A stretch of DNA of 64,000 nt from Zhouia spongiae (GTDB lineage Bacteria > Bacteroidota > Bacteroidia > Flavobacteriales > Flavobacteriaceae), in NCBI RefSeq assembly GCF_022760175.1, contig NZ_CP094326.1:3398804-3462803 (forward strand), read 5' to 3'. How positions within the stretch are numbered: position 1 is the first letter of the stretch; every line of letters begins with the position of its first letter. Shown here one piece after another: positions 10,301 through 19,800 of this stretch. The notes under the pieces are model-generated. The model saw nothing but the letters and a program-made list of their open reading frames with translations. It had not been told where the DNA came from and did not search any database. The position numbers and the translations under genes are program-made.

Positions 10301-13300
10301 TTATTATTTCAACATGGCAAGTAGGGACTTCGTGAATAACTTGCTTTGGTTCGTCGTTTATAGTAACAAAGTTCGTGCGAAGTATCTCATGCCTGTTTAC
10401 TATAGTAAATAAAACTTTTTCTAATACTTCTTTATTAAGTTCTCCCAGAAACCTTATTGCACCAGGCATATTATAACTGGAATTGTGATTATACTGATCC
10501 ATAAACCATAAACGTTCCTGTGCATAGGATAATGGAATTTGCCCCTGCCATTTATTCAACACCCGAGGGTTAATTTGTTGACCATGATTTTTATTTGCAA
10601 CTATTTGTCGGGAAAGCTCAAACACGGTTCTGCTTTCAAACATTACCTTTAAAGGAAGTTCATTGTTAAATTCAGTCCGTATTTTCGATATTATACGTGT
10701 TGCTTGCAATGAATGACCGCCTAATTCAAAAAAATCATCATGTACCCCTATTTTTTCTACTCCCAGTAACCCTTGCCATATGGACACCAATTTAAATTCT
10801 ATTTCTGTCTTGGGAGCAACATATTCCTTGGTCATTTGAAGATTGCCTTGCAGATCTGGCAACGCTTTCTTATCAATCTTACCATTTGAGGTTAAAGGTA
10901 TTGCTTCTAAGCTTACAAACAACGAAGGAACCATATAATCAGGTAAAGTCTTTGAGAGAGCATCTCTTAAATTATCGATCTTCAAACCTTGACTAGGCTC
11001 TACATCTTGGGAGGGAACCACATACCCCACCAATTGCTTATTCCCTGTGGCATCTTCCTTGGCCAATACAACACTCGAACTTACTTGATCTTGTTGGTTT
11101 AACACTGATTCAATCTCTCCCAACTCTATCCTAAAACCTCTGATTTTTACTTGGTCATCTAGTCTACCGATAAACTCAATGTTCCCATCTGGTAAATATC
11201 TAGCCAAATCTCCCGTCTTATAAAGTCTTGAATTTGGATCTTTACTAAATGGATCCTTTATGAATTTTTTACGCGTCAAATCAGGCTGATTCAAATAGCC
11301 TCGAGCAACCTGAATACCTGCTATACACAATTCCCCAGGAATTCCTACTGGGATGGGTTTTAAATATTGGTCTAATATATAAAGTTGTGTGTTTGCTACA
11401 GGCCTACCTATTGGAATATTTCTATGATTTACAACTTTTTCACATACATAACTAGAAACATCAATTGCAGCTTCTGTTGGTCCATATAAATTATGTAATG
11501 GAATATCAAAATTTCGATGAAATTTCTTAACCAATTCAAGTGGTAATACTTCTCCACTACACAAAATGTTTTTTAAACTTTTACACTGACTAAATTCTGG
11601 TGTATCTATCATTACTTGCAACAATGAAGGAACGAAGTGAAGTGTGGTTATGCTCTCTTTCCTAATAATCTCTATTAAATATTGAGTATCTTTATGACCA
11701 TTAGGTTTTGCTATTACTAATTTACTTCCAACGATAATTGGCCAAAACAACTCCCAAACGGATACATCAAAACAATAGGTTGTCTTTTGTAATACAACAT
11801 CACTTTTTTGGAGTTTATATACTTCTTGTGCCCAATTCAGTCGATTTACCAAACCATCATGTTGGTTCATAACTCCTTTGGGCTTGCCTGTTGAACCCGA
11901 GGTATATATAACATATGCCAGGTTATCTCCCTTAACTCCTGTTTCAATATTTGTTCTAGGAGCTTTGGCTATCTTTTCCCATTTAGAATCAAGATAAATA
12001 ATCTCTGAATTTGTTTTTGGCAACTCTATTTGTTCTTGTGTTAAAACTATAGCACAATTCGTGTCTTTAAACATGTAAGAGATTCTCTCCTCTGGATAGG
12101 TCGGGTCAATAGGTACATAAGCGCCTCCTGCCTTTAGTATTCCTAACAATCCTACTATCATTTCCAATGAACGCTCTACACAAATACCTACTAAACTTTC
12201 CGCCTTTACGCCTTTACTCTGTAAATAATACGCTAGCTGATTTGACCTTTCATTTAACTCTCGGTAAGTCAAAGAATCACCTTCAAATACCACGGCCACA
12301 TTATCTGGAGTCTTTTCTGACTGCTCCTCAAATAATTGATGAATACATTTTTCCTTAGGATAATCTACTTGGGTGTCATTCCAATCAAAAAGTAACTGTT
12401 GCCTTTCTGAAGAAGTCAACAACTCTATATCTTTTATCTGTCTCTGTGAATTTTCTATTAACTGTTCCACCAATACCTTAAAATGATTGGCCATCCTTTC
12501 TATTGTATCTGAATCAAACAAATCTGTGTTATATTCAATACCGCCATAAAGACCTTTTTCCGTTTCGGTAAAATCTAAGGTGATCTCAAACTTGGATATT
12601 GTAGATTCAATTCCTACAGACTCGACGTTCAATCCTGAAAATTTAAGTTCTCCCTCAGGATTGTTTTGTAAAACCATCATTACCTGAAATAATGGAGAAT
12701 ATGAAAGGTTGCGCTCAGGCTCTAACATATCAACTACTTTCTCAAATGGTAGATCCTGATTTTCATAGGCTTCTAAAGTTGTTTGTTTTACTTGCCTGAG
12801 TAAATCTACAAAAGTCATCTGATCATCCAAACTCGTTCTTAAAGCAAGTATATTTGCAAAAAAACCTAACAATGGCTCTAATTCTTTCCTAGTCCTGTTA
12901 GCTATAGGGCTGCCCACGCAAATATCAGATTCACCAGTGTATTTATGAAGTAATATTTTAAATATAGACAATAATGTCATAAACAAGGTTGCGTCATTCT
13001 CCCGACTTAACCGATTTAATTTATCTGTAACATCTTTATTTAAATGGATAGGTAACCTATCACCATTAAAGGTTTGTTCCTTGGGACGGGGTTTATCCGT
13101 AGGTAGCTCTAGTATTGAAACACCTTCCAATTTGCCTTTCCAGTATTTAGACTGCTTTTGTAGCAGTTCTCCTTCTAAATACTCTCTTTGCCATATGGAA
13201 TAATCACCATATTGAATAGGTAACTCTTTTAATGGTGATGGACGACCACTAATAAAAGCTTCATAAAGCTGTGTAATCTCATTTATCAATATAGATAATG

Positions 13301-13892
13301 ACCAACCATCTGATATTATATGATGTTTATTGATAAATAAAACAGACTCGTCCTTGTCTACAGAATAAATTTTAAAACGGATTAAACTATCATTTGCTAA
13401 ATCAAACGTCTTTTGAGACTCTTCTTTTAATAAATCTAATATTTGTTTATTTGATTCCTCTTTTGATAAATGACTTAGATTTATTATTTCAACATGGCAA
13501 GTAGGGACTTCGTGAATAACTTGCTTTGGTTCGTCGTTTATAGTAACAAAGTTCGTGCGAAGTATCTCATGCCTGTTTACTATAGTAAATAAAACCTTTT
13601 CTAATACTTCTTTATTAAGTTCTCCTGAAAGTCTTATTGCTCCAGCCATATTATAACTGGAGTTGTGATTGTATTGATCCATAAACCACAAACGTTCCTG
13701 AGCATATGATAAGATCCTGTACTTCTTTTTAAAAAAAGAAATTATTTGTGTCTTATACTTTTTTATTTCTAACAGAACTTCTTCTGGAACAGAATCCCTA
13801 TTTGTTTTTATTGATAATTTATCGTTCTTCACGATAAATTTAATTCCCTGATTATTGTACTTTTCTATAAGATTGGATATAGTGTTGATCAT
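7347..13892 (-). CDS. P7: bimodular NRPS, docking-C-A(Ser)-PCP-C-A(Val)-PCP
   Basis: 2181 aa. TubC docking domain: 1-55. C1: ~60-480 (HHIISDG). A1: ~500-1010, with TSGSTGKPKG and pocket residues by eye D-V-W-H-L-S-L-I-D-K, the serine code as I recall it. PCP1: Ser ~1058 in LGGHSLQ. C2: ~1120-1550. A2: ~1570-2060, pocket D-A-F-W-I-G-G-T-F-K, matching valine. PCP2: Ser ~2112 in LGGNSFK. There is no epimerase. The two C domains are near-identical except for a patch in C1 shared with the other serine module in P4. The A1 domain is nearly identical to that of P4 but lacks the methyltransferase insertion. The docking domain is almost the same as that of P2. The gene starts 6 bp after the P6 stop, so the two are surely co-transcribed. 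It adds Ser then Val and hands the chain to P8. Confidence 0.96.
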   Translation of the reverse strand: MINTISNLIEKYNNQGIKFIVKNDKLSIKTNRDSVPEEVLLEIKKYKTQIISFFKKKYRILSYAQERLWFMDQYNHNSSYNMAGAIRLSGELNKEVLEKVLFTIVNRHEILRTNFVTINDEPKQVIHEVPTCHVEIINLSHLSKEESNKQILDLLKEESQKTFDLANDSLIRFKIYSVDKDESVLFINKHHIISDGWSLSILINEITQLYEAFISGRPSPLKELPIQYGDYSIWQREYLEGELLQKQSKYWKGKLEGVSILELPTDKPRPKEQTFNGDRLPIHLNKDVTDKLNRLSRENDATLFMTLLSIFKILLHKYTGESDICVGSPIANRTRKELEPLLGFFANILALRTSLDDQMTFVDLLRQVKQTTLEAYENQDLPFEKVVDMLEPERNLSYSPLFQVMMVLQNNPEGELKFSGLNVESVGIESTISKFEITLDFTETEKGLYGGIEYNTDLFDSDTIERMANHFKVLVEQLIENSQRQIKDIELLTSSERQQLLFDWNDTQVDYPKEKCIHQLFEEQSEKTPDNVAVVFEGDSLTYRELNERSNQLAYYLQSKGVKAESLVGICVERSLEMIVGLLGILKAGGAYVPIDPTYPEERISYMFKDTNCAIVLTQEQIELPKTNSEIIYLDSKWEKIAKAPRTNIETGVKGDNLAYVIYTSGSTGKPKGVMNQHDGLVNRLNWAQEVYKLQKSDVVLQKTTYCFDVSVWELFWPIIVGSKLVIAKPNGHKDTQYLIEIIRKESITTLHFVPSLLQVMIDTPEFSQCKSLKNILCSGEVLPLELVKKFHRNFDIPLHNLYGPTEAAIDVSSYVCEKVVNHRNIPIGRPVANTQLYILDQYLKPIPVGIPGELCIAGIQVARGYLNQPDLTRKKFIKDPFSKDPNSRLYKTGDLARYLPDGNIEFIGRLDDQVKIRGFRIELGEIESVLNQQDQVSSSVVLAKEDATGNKQLVGYVVPSQDVEPSQGLKIDNLRDALSKTLPDYMVPSLFVSLEAIPLTSNGKIDKKALPDLQGNLQMTKEYVAPKTEIEFKLVSIWQGLLGVEKIGVHDDFFELGGHSLQATRIISKIRTEFNNELPLKVMFESRTVFELSRQIVANKNHGQQINPRVLNKWQGQIPLSYAQERLWFMDQYNHNSSYNMPGAIRFLGELNKEVLEKVLFTIVNRHEILRTNFVTINDEPKQVIHEVPTCHVEIINLSHLSKEESNKQILDLLKEESQKTFDLANDSLIRFKIYSVDKDESVLFINKHHIISDGWSLSILINEITQLYEAFISGRPSPLKELPIQYGDYSIWQREYLEGELLQKQSKYWKGKLEGVSILELPTDKPRPKEQTFNGDRLPIHLNKDVTDKLNRLSRENDATLFMTLLSIFKILLHKYTGESDICVGSPIANRTREEVEGLIGLFVNTLALRSDVNTELSFNEFLGRVKQTTLEAYENQDLPFEKVVDMLEPERNLSYSPLFQVMMVLQNNPEGELKFSGLNVESVGIESTISKFEITLDFTETEKGLYGGIEYNTDLFDSDTIERMANHFKVLVEQLIENSQRQIKDIELLTSSERQQLLFDWNDTQVDYPKEKCIHQLFEEQSEKTPDNVAVVFEGDSLTYRELNERSNQLAYYLQSKGVKAESLVGICVERSLEMIVGLLGILKAGGAYVPIDPTYPEERISYMFKDTNCAIVLTQEQIELPKTNSEIIYLDSEWEKIAKAPRTNIETGVKGDNLAYVIYTSGSTGKPKGVMVEHKSVLRLVKNNKSINLKTTTVLLSTGAVSFDATIFEYWGTLLNGGQLLLCPEAKLMDIESLRKLISRRAVNTMWLTSGLLNSYIDTEINLFSELSFVIVGGEKLSKYHIEKLNGEYPDLIIYNGYGPTENTTFSTNHKIIDKDFTKSSIPIGRPISNSMAYILNKNNRLQSVGIVGEICLGGDGLARGYWKNKLLTSEKFIINPYREGERLYKTGDLGRWLPDGTIEFIGRKDNQVKIRGYRVELDEIEFTLQRIKGIVNCCVVFKEIKIGEKNLIAYYVGDTVEVSDLIEYLRSVLPEHMIPVYFVLLKALPLSQNGKVDRNSLPDPDDISNLLGNDYVAPSNSIEEKLVIIWSDVLGISKENIGINSNFFALGGNSFKIIKLMNKINKAFQYELNVVTLFKYPTIASFSKSINSNNSMNQMDSLLDDATRVFQENISLLNNN
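8693..10540 (-). repeat. C + A-N-terminal repeat, copy in P7 module 2
   Basis: One of five near-identical ~1.85 kb segments running from the C-domain start (SYAQERLW) to the A-domain GSTG loop. It aligns without gaps to 11873-13712 at an offset of 3180 bp. It diverges abruptly at the GSTG loop into the Val-specific core. Confidence 0.9.
11873..13712 (-). repeat. C + A-N-terminal repeat, copy in P7 module 1
   Basis: Same family as 8693-10540. It differs mainly in a ~110-bp patch at about 12791-12905, which instead resembles the P4 first C domain. The serine A domain below and within it (about 11028-12428) is nearly identical to 38870-40270 in P4. Confidence 0.9.
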
Positions 13893-13898
13893 ATTTAT

Positions 13899-16800
13899 TT
13901 AAATATCAATTTCATTTAACATTTCATCTTGCAAATCCCCAACAACATTTTGTATAAAATTCTCTTCTTCATTTTTTTCAATTTGTATAATTTCCTTACT
14001 TACTTTGGCGGAATTTATAATTTGAGCAAGACTCTTTAAAGTATTTACCTTAAACAAAGTTTTTATTTCTAATTCAATATTAAATTGAAGCCTGATAATT
14101 GAGATTACTTGCATTACATGTAATGAATGACCTCCCAATTCAAAAAAGTTATCATGTAACCCTATTTCTTCAACTCCTAATACTTGATGCCATATTTGAG
14201 CTACTCTATATTCCGTTTCAGAATACTCCTCTTCTTTTATTTTTACATTACTTACATTCTCTGCTTTCCTGTTGATTTCTGTTAAAAGGTTCGTGTTTTC
14301 AGAAAGTAGTTCATTTAAATCTTGTCTGGAAAGTAGAATGTTATGTATGGTTTTGGCTTGTAACAAGACATCTAAAACAGCTGGAAATTGGTGGCTCTTT
14401 ATTGAGTTAGAAGATTTCTCTGTCGAAGAACTATTCTCCTTAATAAAATCCACTGCCATTCCTGTATCTGATATCTGATTCAAGTTAACTGCTAGTATAC
14501 AGTTTATATTGGTATGACTCCTATAACTTAGTTCATCTAAATACATGTTTGCTGCTGTGTATTCCATCTGACCTAATGAAGGCATGACACTTGACAAAGA
14601 TGAACAGCTAACCAAATAATTTATTTTAATTGATTCAGCCAGGTTAAGTAAATGCTCTACCCCAAGTACTTTTGGCCGAACCACTTGAACTATATCTTTA
14701 TTTGTTTTATCATTTATTGCACTTTTAGCAGCAACTCCCGCTGAGTGAAGAACCATCTCAATAGTATTTATACCATTGTTCTCCAATATTTTTTCTATAC
14801 TACCTACGGCATCTATCAAACCAATGTCTATTGATTCATATATAATTTTATGCCCAGTCTCTATCAGATTATTCAATCGAGTTTTATACTCCTCTTTTAA
14901 GTTTGATTTCTTTGTTCGACCTAAAAGAATAATCGTACATTTTTCCTCTTTTTGTGTTAAGTAATTTGCATAAGCATAGCCTACTCCGCCAAGGCCCTCA
15001 GTGATCATAAATACTGGATTATTGGATCGGCTACTTTTTTTATCTAAAAAATTCTCTTTGGAAAAAGCTACTTGCTGGTACTTTGGAATCCACTTATATT
15101 TACCTCTTACAGCTATGATCTCTTTTTCTTTATTTCCCAATATGGTTGAGATTAAAGCTTCATTATAGACCAAACCTATTGATGATAAATCAACATGATA
15201 TGCTGTGGTATCCATTGAAAAATACTCAAACGGTATAGATTTTGTTACTCCTGAGACAATTGAAGGCTTTTCCTCTAAAACTTCATTACCTATTACTTCA
15301 TAGTTGTCATATGTAACTGAAATAAATTTAGGAATCCTATTATGAGTTTTTAATGCCCAATCAAATGTATTTCTAATGGCTAATATATCTAAACAAGGGT
15401 TATCAATATCTACGGTTGATGAAATGTAGATAACAAGATCTAATGGCTTATTACGTGTTTTTTCATTCAATACTTTATCTATATGAGATGCATCACCCAT
15501 ATCAAACCTAAGGTCTGATATTATTTTATTGCTTTGCTGATCAACCACATAGTCTATGTGATCACAATATTTTTTTAAATTATTAATTAAATCTAAAACA
15601 TTACTCTTGTTTCTATCCTTTTCGTTTACCAGTATTAATATATTCTTATGCCTTAAATCTTCTACTCCTCCAATTGTTGATGGTATATCAACTCTTTCCC
15701 ATGAGCGTTTATAATATATTTCTTCAATCGAATTGTACTTCTTAACAACCTGAGGACTCCCCATTTCCAACCAGCATGTCTTATTATTAAACTGATAAGT
15801 AGGCAAACTTGTAAGCTTGTTTGCATGTTTAAATAGTTTTAAATCGTTGGGTTTCTCTACAATCCCTAAGGTCCAAAACTTTGCTAATATATCCTCCTTG
15901 TTATTAAGCTTTTTAATGGTTTGAGTATTTTCCTTTTTTGACGGTAGTAAATGTACCGTATGAATTGTTTTCTTTGAATTATTCCTTTTGTATTTGTCTA
16001 CAAAAGAACTAAGCCCTTTCCCTAAACCAACCTCTATGAAATTAACTTTATTATTAAAATACTCCGATAGACTATGAATACCTTTCGAAAATTGAACAGC
16101 ATTTCGAAGTTGATCACTCCAATAACTTACTTTACTAACTTCTTCTTTGGCTATCTCTCCATTTAGGTTAGTAGCAAAATACTTTGTGGGTGTATTTAAT
16201 TCAATAGTATCAAATACCCTTTCAAATTTAATTGATGCTTCCTCCATCATTCTTGAATGATAGGCATGAGAGGTGTTTAACACAACCGATGAAATAGAGT
16301 GTTCATCTAAAAATAATTTAAGCGTGTTAATATTAGTGTCACTACCCGTGACTACTATATCTTCTATTGAATTAATCGCTGCAATTTCACACTCATGAGT
16401 CTCTACAATGGTACGAATAGATTCTTCCTGAGTATTTACAGCCAACATGCTTCCTAATTCCATAGACTGCATTAACTCGCCTCTAGCTATTACAACCTTT
16501 ATTGCGTCTTCTAAGCTAAATACACCTGATAAGGTCGCTGCAACATACTCACCCAGACTATGTCCTATATAACCATCTGCCCGAATACCTAGTTTTTCAA
16601 TATACTCAGCAAATGCATACTCTATAATAAATATTGATATCTGTGCCCATCTAGTTTCATTTATATCATATTGTTCATTCCCCAATTCAGGATACATGAC
16701 ATCATAAAGGTCTACCTCTAAATGTTCATTTGCTAGAGCTATTAACTTATCTATGCTCGCTTTAAAATATGGATCGTTATCATACAGTTCCTTTCCCATA

Positions 16801-19800
16801 CAAGGATATTGTGATCCTTGTCCAGGAAACATAAATACTATTTTATTTTTTTGCTCTGTATTTATCCGTTTAGTTGAGCCGTATTGCTGTAAATTGTTAA
16901 GTAACTCTTTGATATCTTTTCCACAATAAGCACTTCTATAATTATAATGCTCTCGCTTTTCTTGTAAAGTAAATGCTAAATCTTCAATTCTTAAATCTTC
17001 ATGTGCCTCTCCTAATAACTTTATCAATTCTTGTTTATAAAACTCTAGAGACTCCTTGCTTTTGGCTGAAATTGGAACAACATAATTTACAAATTCATTA
17101 TCCCCCTTCTTTGAAGGTAGATTAGTTGTTTTACTTTCCGATTCACTTTTGATACCTGGAAGATAATCCCCTATAACAACATGGGCATTGGTCCCACCTA
17201 TACCAAACGAACTTACACCGATAATTCGTTGATCATAAAGACTTGATCCCCAAGACCTATTCTGTTTTACTATCTCGAAATTTGTTTGATCTAGGTTTAA
17301 TTTAGGATTGGGTACATTAAAATTCGGCTGACCAGGGATAATATCATTCTGTAACATCAAACAAGCCTTTATAAGTCCTGCTGTTCCTGCTGCTGCATCA
17401 GCATGACCTATATTTGCCTTAACCGCACCTAATACTGTTTTATGCCCTGGCTTACTACCTCTCTCTTTTAAACTATTAAATTCAAATGCCTCCTTTAACG
17501 CTTGCACCTCTATTGGATCTCCCAAATTAGTGGCTGTCCCATGACACTCTACATATCCAATTTGATCCGAAGATACTCCTGCCATTCTTTGAGCATTTAT
17601 AATACATTCTGCTTGACCCGTTATCGATGGAGCCGTATAGTCCGTTTTGCGATCACCATCATTATTACTTGCATAACCCTTAATAACACCTATTATGTTA
17701 TCTTCATCTTTAATTGCATCTTCTAAACGCTTTAGCAACACGACTCCTACTCCTGAACCTCCAATAGTACCTGATGCTGTTTCGTCAAATGTCCTACAAT
17801 GACCATCCTTTGACGAAATCATTCCCTCTTGATAGGTATATCCGATTTGATTGGGGTGAGCCAACGAAACCCCTCCTGCTAAAGCCATCTCACATGTCCC
17901 TAACCGTAAATAATTACACGCTTCTACTACCGATACCAATCCAGTAGAACATGCAGTGTTTATTGAATTTGATGGACCGGATAAACCCAACATATATGAT
18001 GTTTTAGTAGCCAAGGCATCCTTGCTGTTGGCATTTGAAGCTTCCCATAAATTAATGTGAGAGGCCATTTCCCCATTCAATATATTATTATACAAATAGC
18101 TACTATTACCACTTCCTGCAAATACACCTATATTAGCTTCTTTTCGTAAGTCAATATATCCCGATGACTCCAACACAAACCAACAATGCTCTATAAATTT
18201 ACGTATTTGAGGATCTATCAATTTTGCCTCATTAGGTGAAATATCCCAAAACAAGGGATCAAATTGATCTATATCTTTAACATGTCCTGACACTGGTATA
18301 TAGTCAGGGTCTTCAAACAATAAAAGATCCGATCCTAACTTCTCACATTCTTCCCGACTATAAGAACGAACGCCTTCATCCTGATTTTTAATCAAATCCC
18401 AAAACTCAGTAACATTATCCACTCCACTGAAAGCTCCTGACATCCCTATTATAGCTACCTCATGACTATCTGTTTGAATATTCCTTTGAAGCTTATATTC
18501 TGTTAATCTTTCCGGATTGACACTCTCAACTAGCCTTTTAATAGTATGGTGTTTAAATAAATCAGAAACTTGAATATTCTCAAATTCATCTAATTGATTT
18601 AGCTTTTGTTGAAGCTTAACACTTAATAATGAGTTCCCTCCTAATTCAAAAAAACTCTTATTTATACTAATTACACTTTTATTTACCCCTAATACATCTG
18701 ACCATAGCTCTACAATACGATCCTCAAGATCATTTGATGGTGCTATATAATCTTCTTCAGCTTTAACTCTAGGATCCGGTAAAGCTCTCTTATCAATCTT
18801 ACCATTTGAGGTTAAAGGCATGGCCTCTAAGCTTACAAACAACGAAGGAACCATATAATCAGGTAAAGTCTTTGATAGTGCTTCTCTTAGTTTCTCGATC
18901 TTCAAACCTTGACTAGCATCCACATCTTGGGAAGGAACCACATACCCCACCAATTGCTTATTTCCTGTGGCATCTTCCTTGGCCAATACCACACCCGAAC
19001 TTACTTGATCTTGTTGGTTTAACACTGATTCAATCTCTCCCAACTCTATCCTAAAACCTCTGATTTTTACTTGGTCATCTAGTCTACCGATAAACTCAAT
19101 ATTCCCATCTGGTAAATATCTAGCCAAATCTCCCGTCTTATAAAGTCTTGAATTTGGATCTTTACTAAATGGATCCTTTATGAATTTTTTACGCGTCAAA
19201 TCAGGCTGATTCAAATAGCCTCGAGCTAATCCATTTCCCGAAATACATAACTCTCCAACAACTCCGATCGGAACAGGCTTTTGGGTTTTATCAAGAATGT
19301 AGACCTTTGTGTTCTCTATTGGCTGGCCTATAGTTTCACATCCATCAAGTGTTCTTAATGAATATGTTGTATAGGTTGTATCTTCTGATGGCCCATATAA
19401 ATCATAAACTTTAATATTTCCTCCCTGCTCGTATAACTCATTAACTATCTTCTTACTCAAATATTCACCTGCTAAATTTATTGTTTTTACTGTCGAAGGT
19501 ATCTCTTTTTGATCAAGAAGATATTTAATTCCTGAAGGAACAGTATTTATAAAAGTTATTTTTTGTTTATTAATTGATTCTGTTACGGATAATATATTCT
19601 TCTCAAGAATTATGCTACAACCTATACTTAATGGTAAATAAAGTTCAAAAATTGATAAATCAAAAGCTATAGAAGTCGAGGCTAATGTGCCTGCCAATTC
19701 CTGTTTGGAGTACAATTTCTGAGCCCATTTTAGTAATGAAAATGTATTCCTATGCTCTACCATAACTCCTTTGGGATTGCCTGTTGAACCCGAGGTATAT

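Noticed and set aside
14272-14964. Plus-strand frames of 62-68 codons repeated in each KR-PCP copy
   Set aside because: Antisense of the repeated KR block.
17502-17726. Plus-strand 74-codon frame repeated at 25384, 36530 and 57241
   Set aside because: Antisense of the repeated KS region; no start context or protein-like composition.
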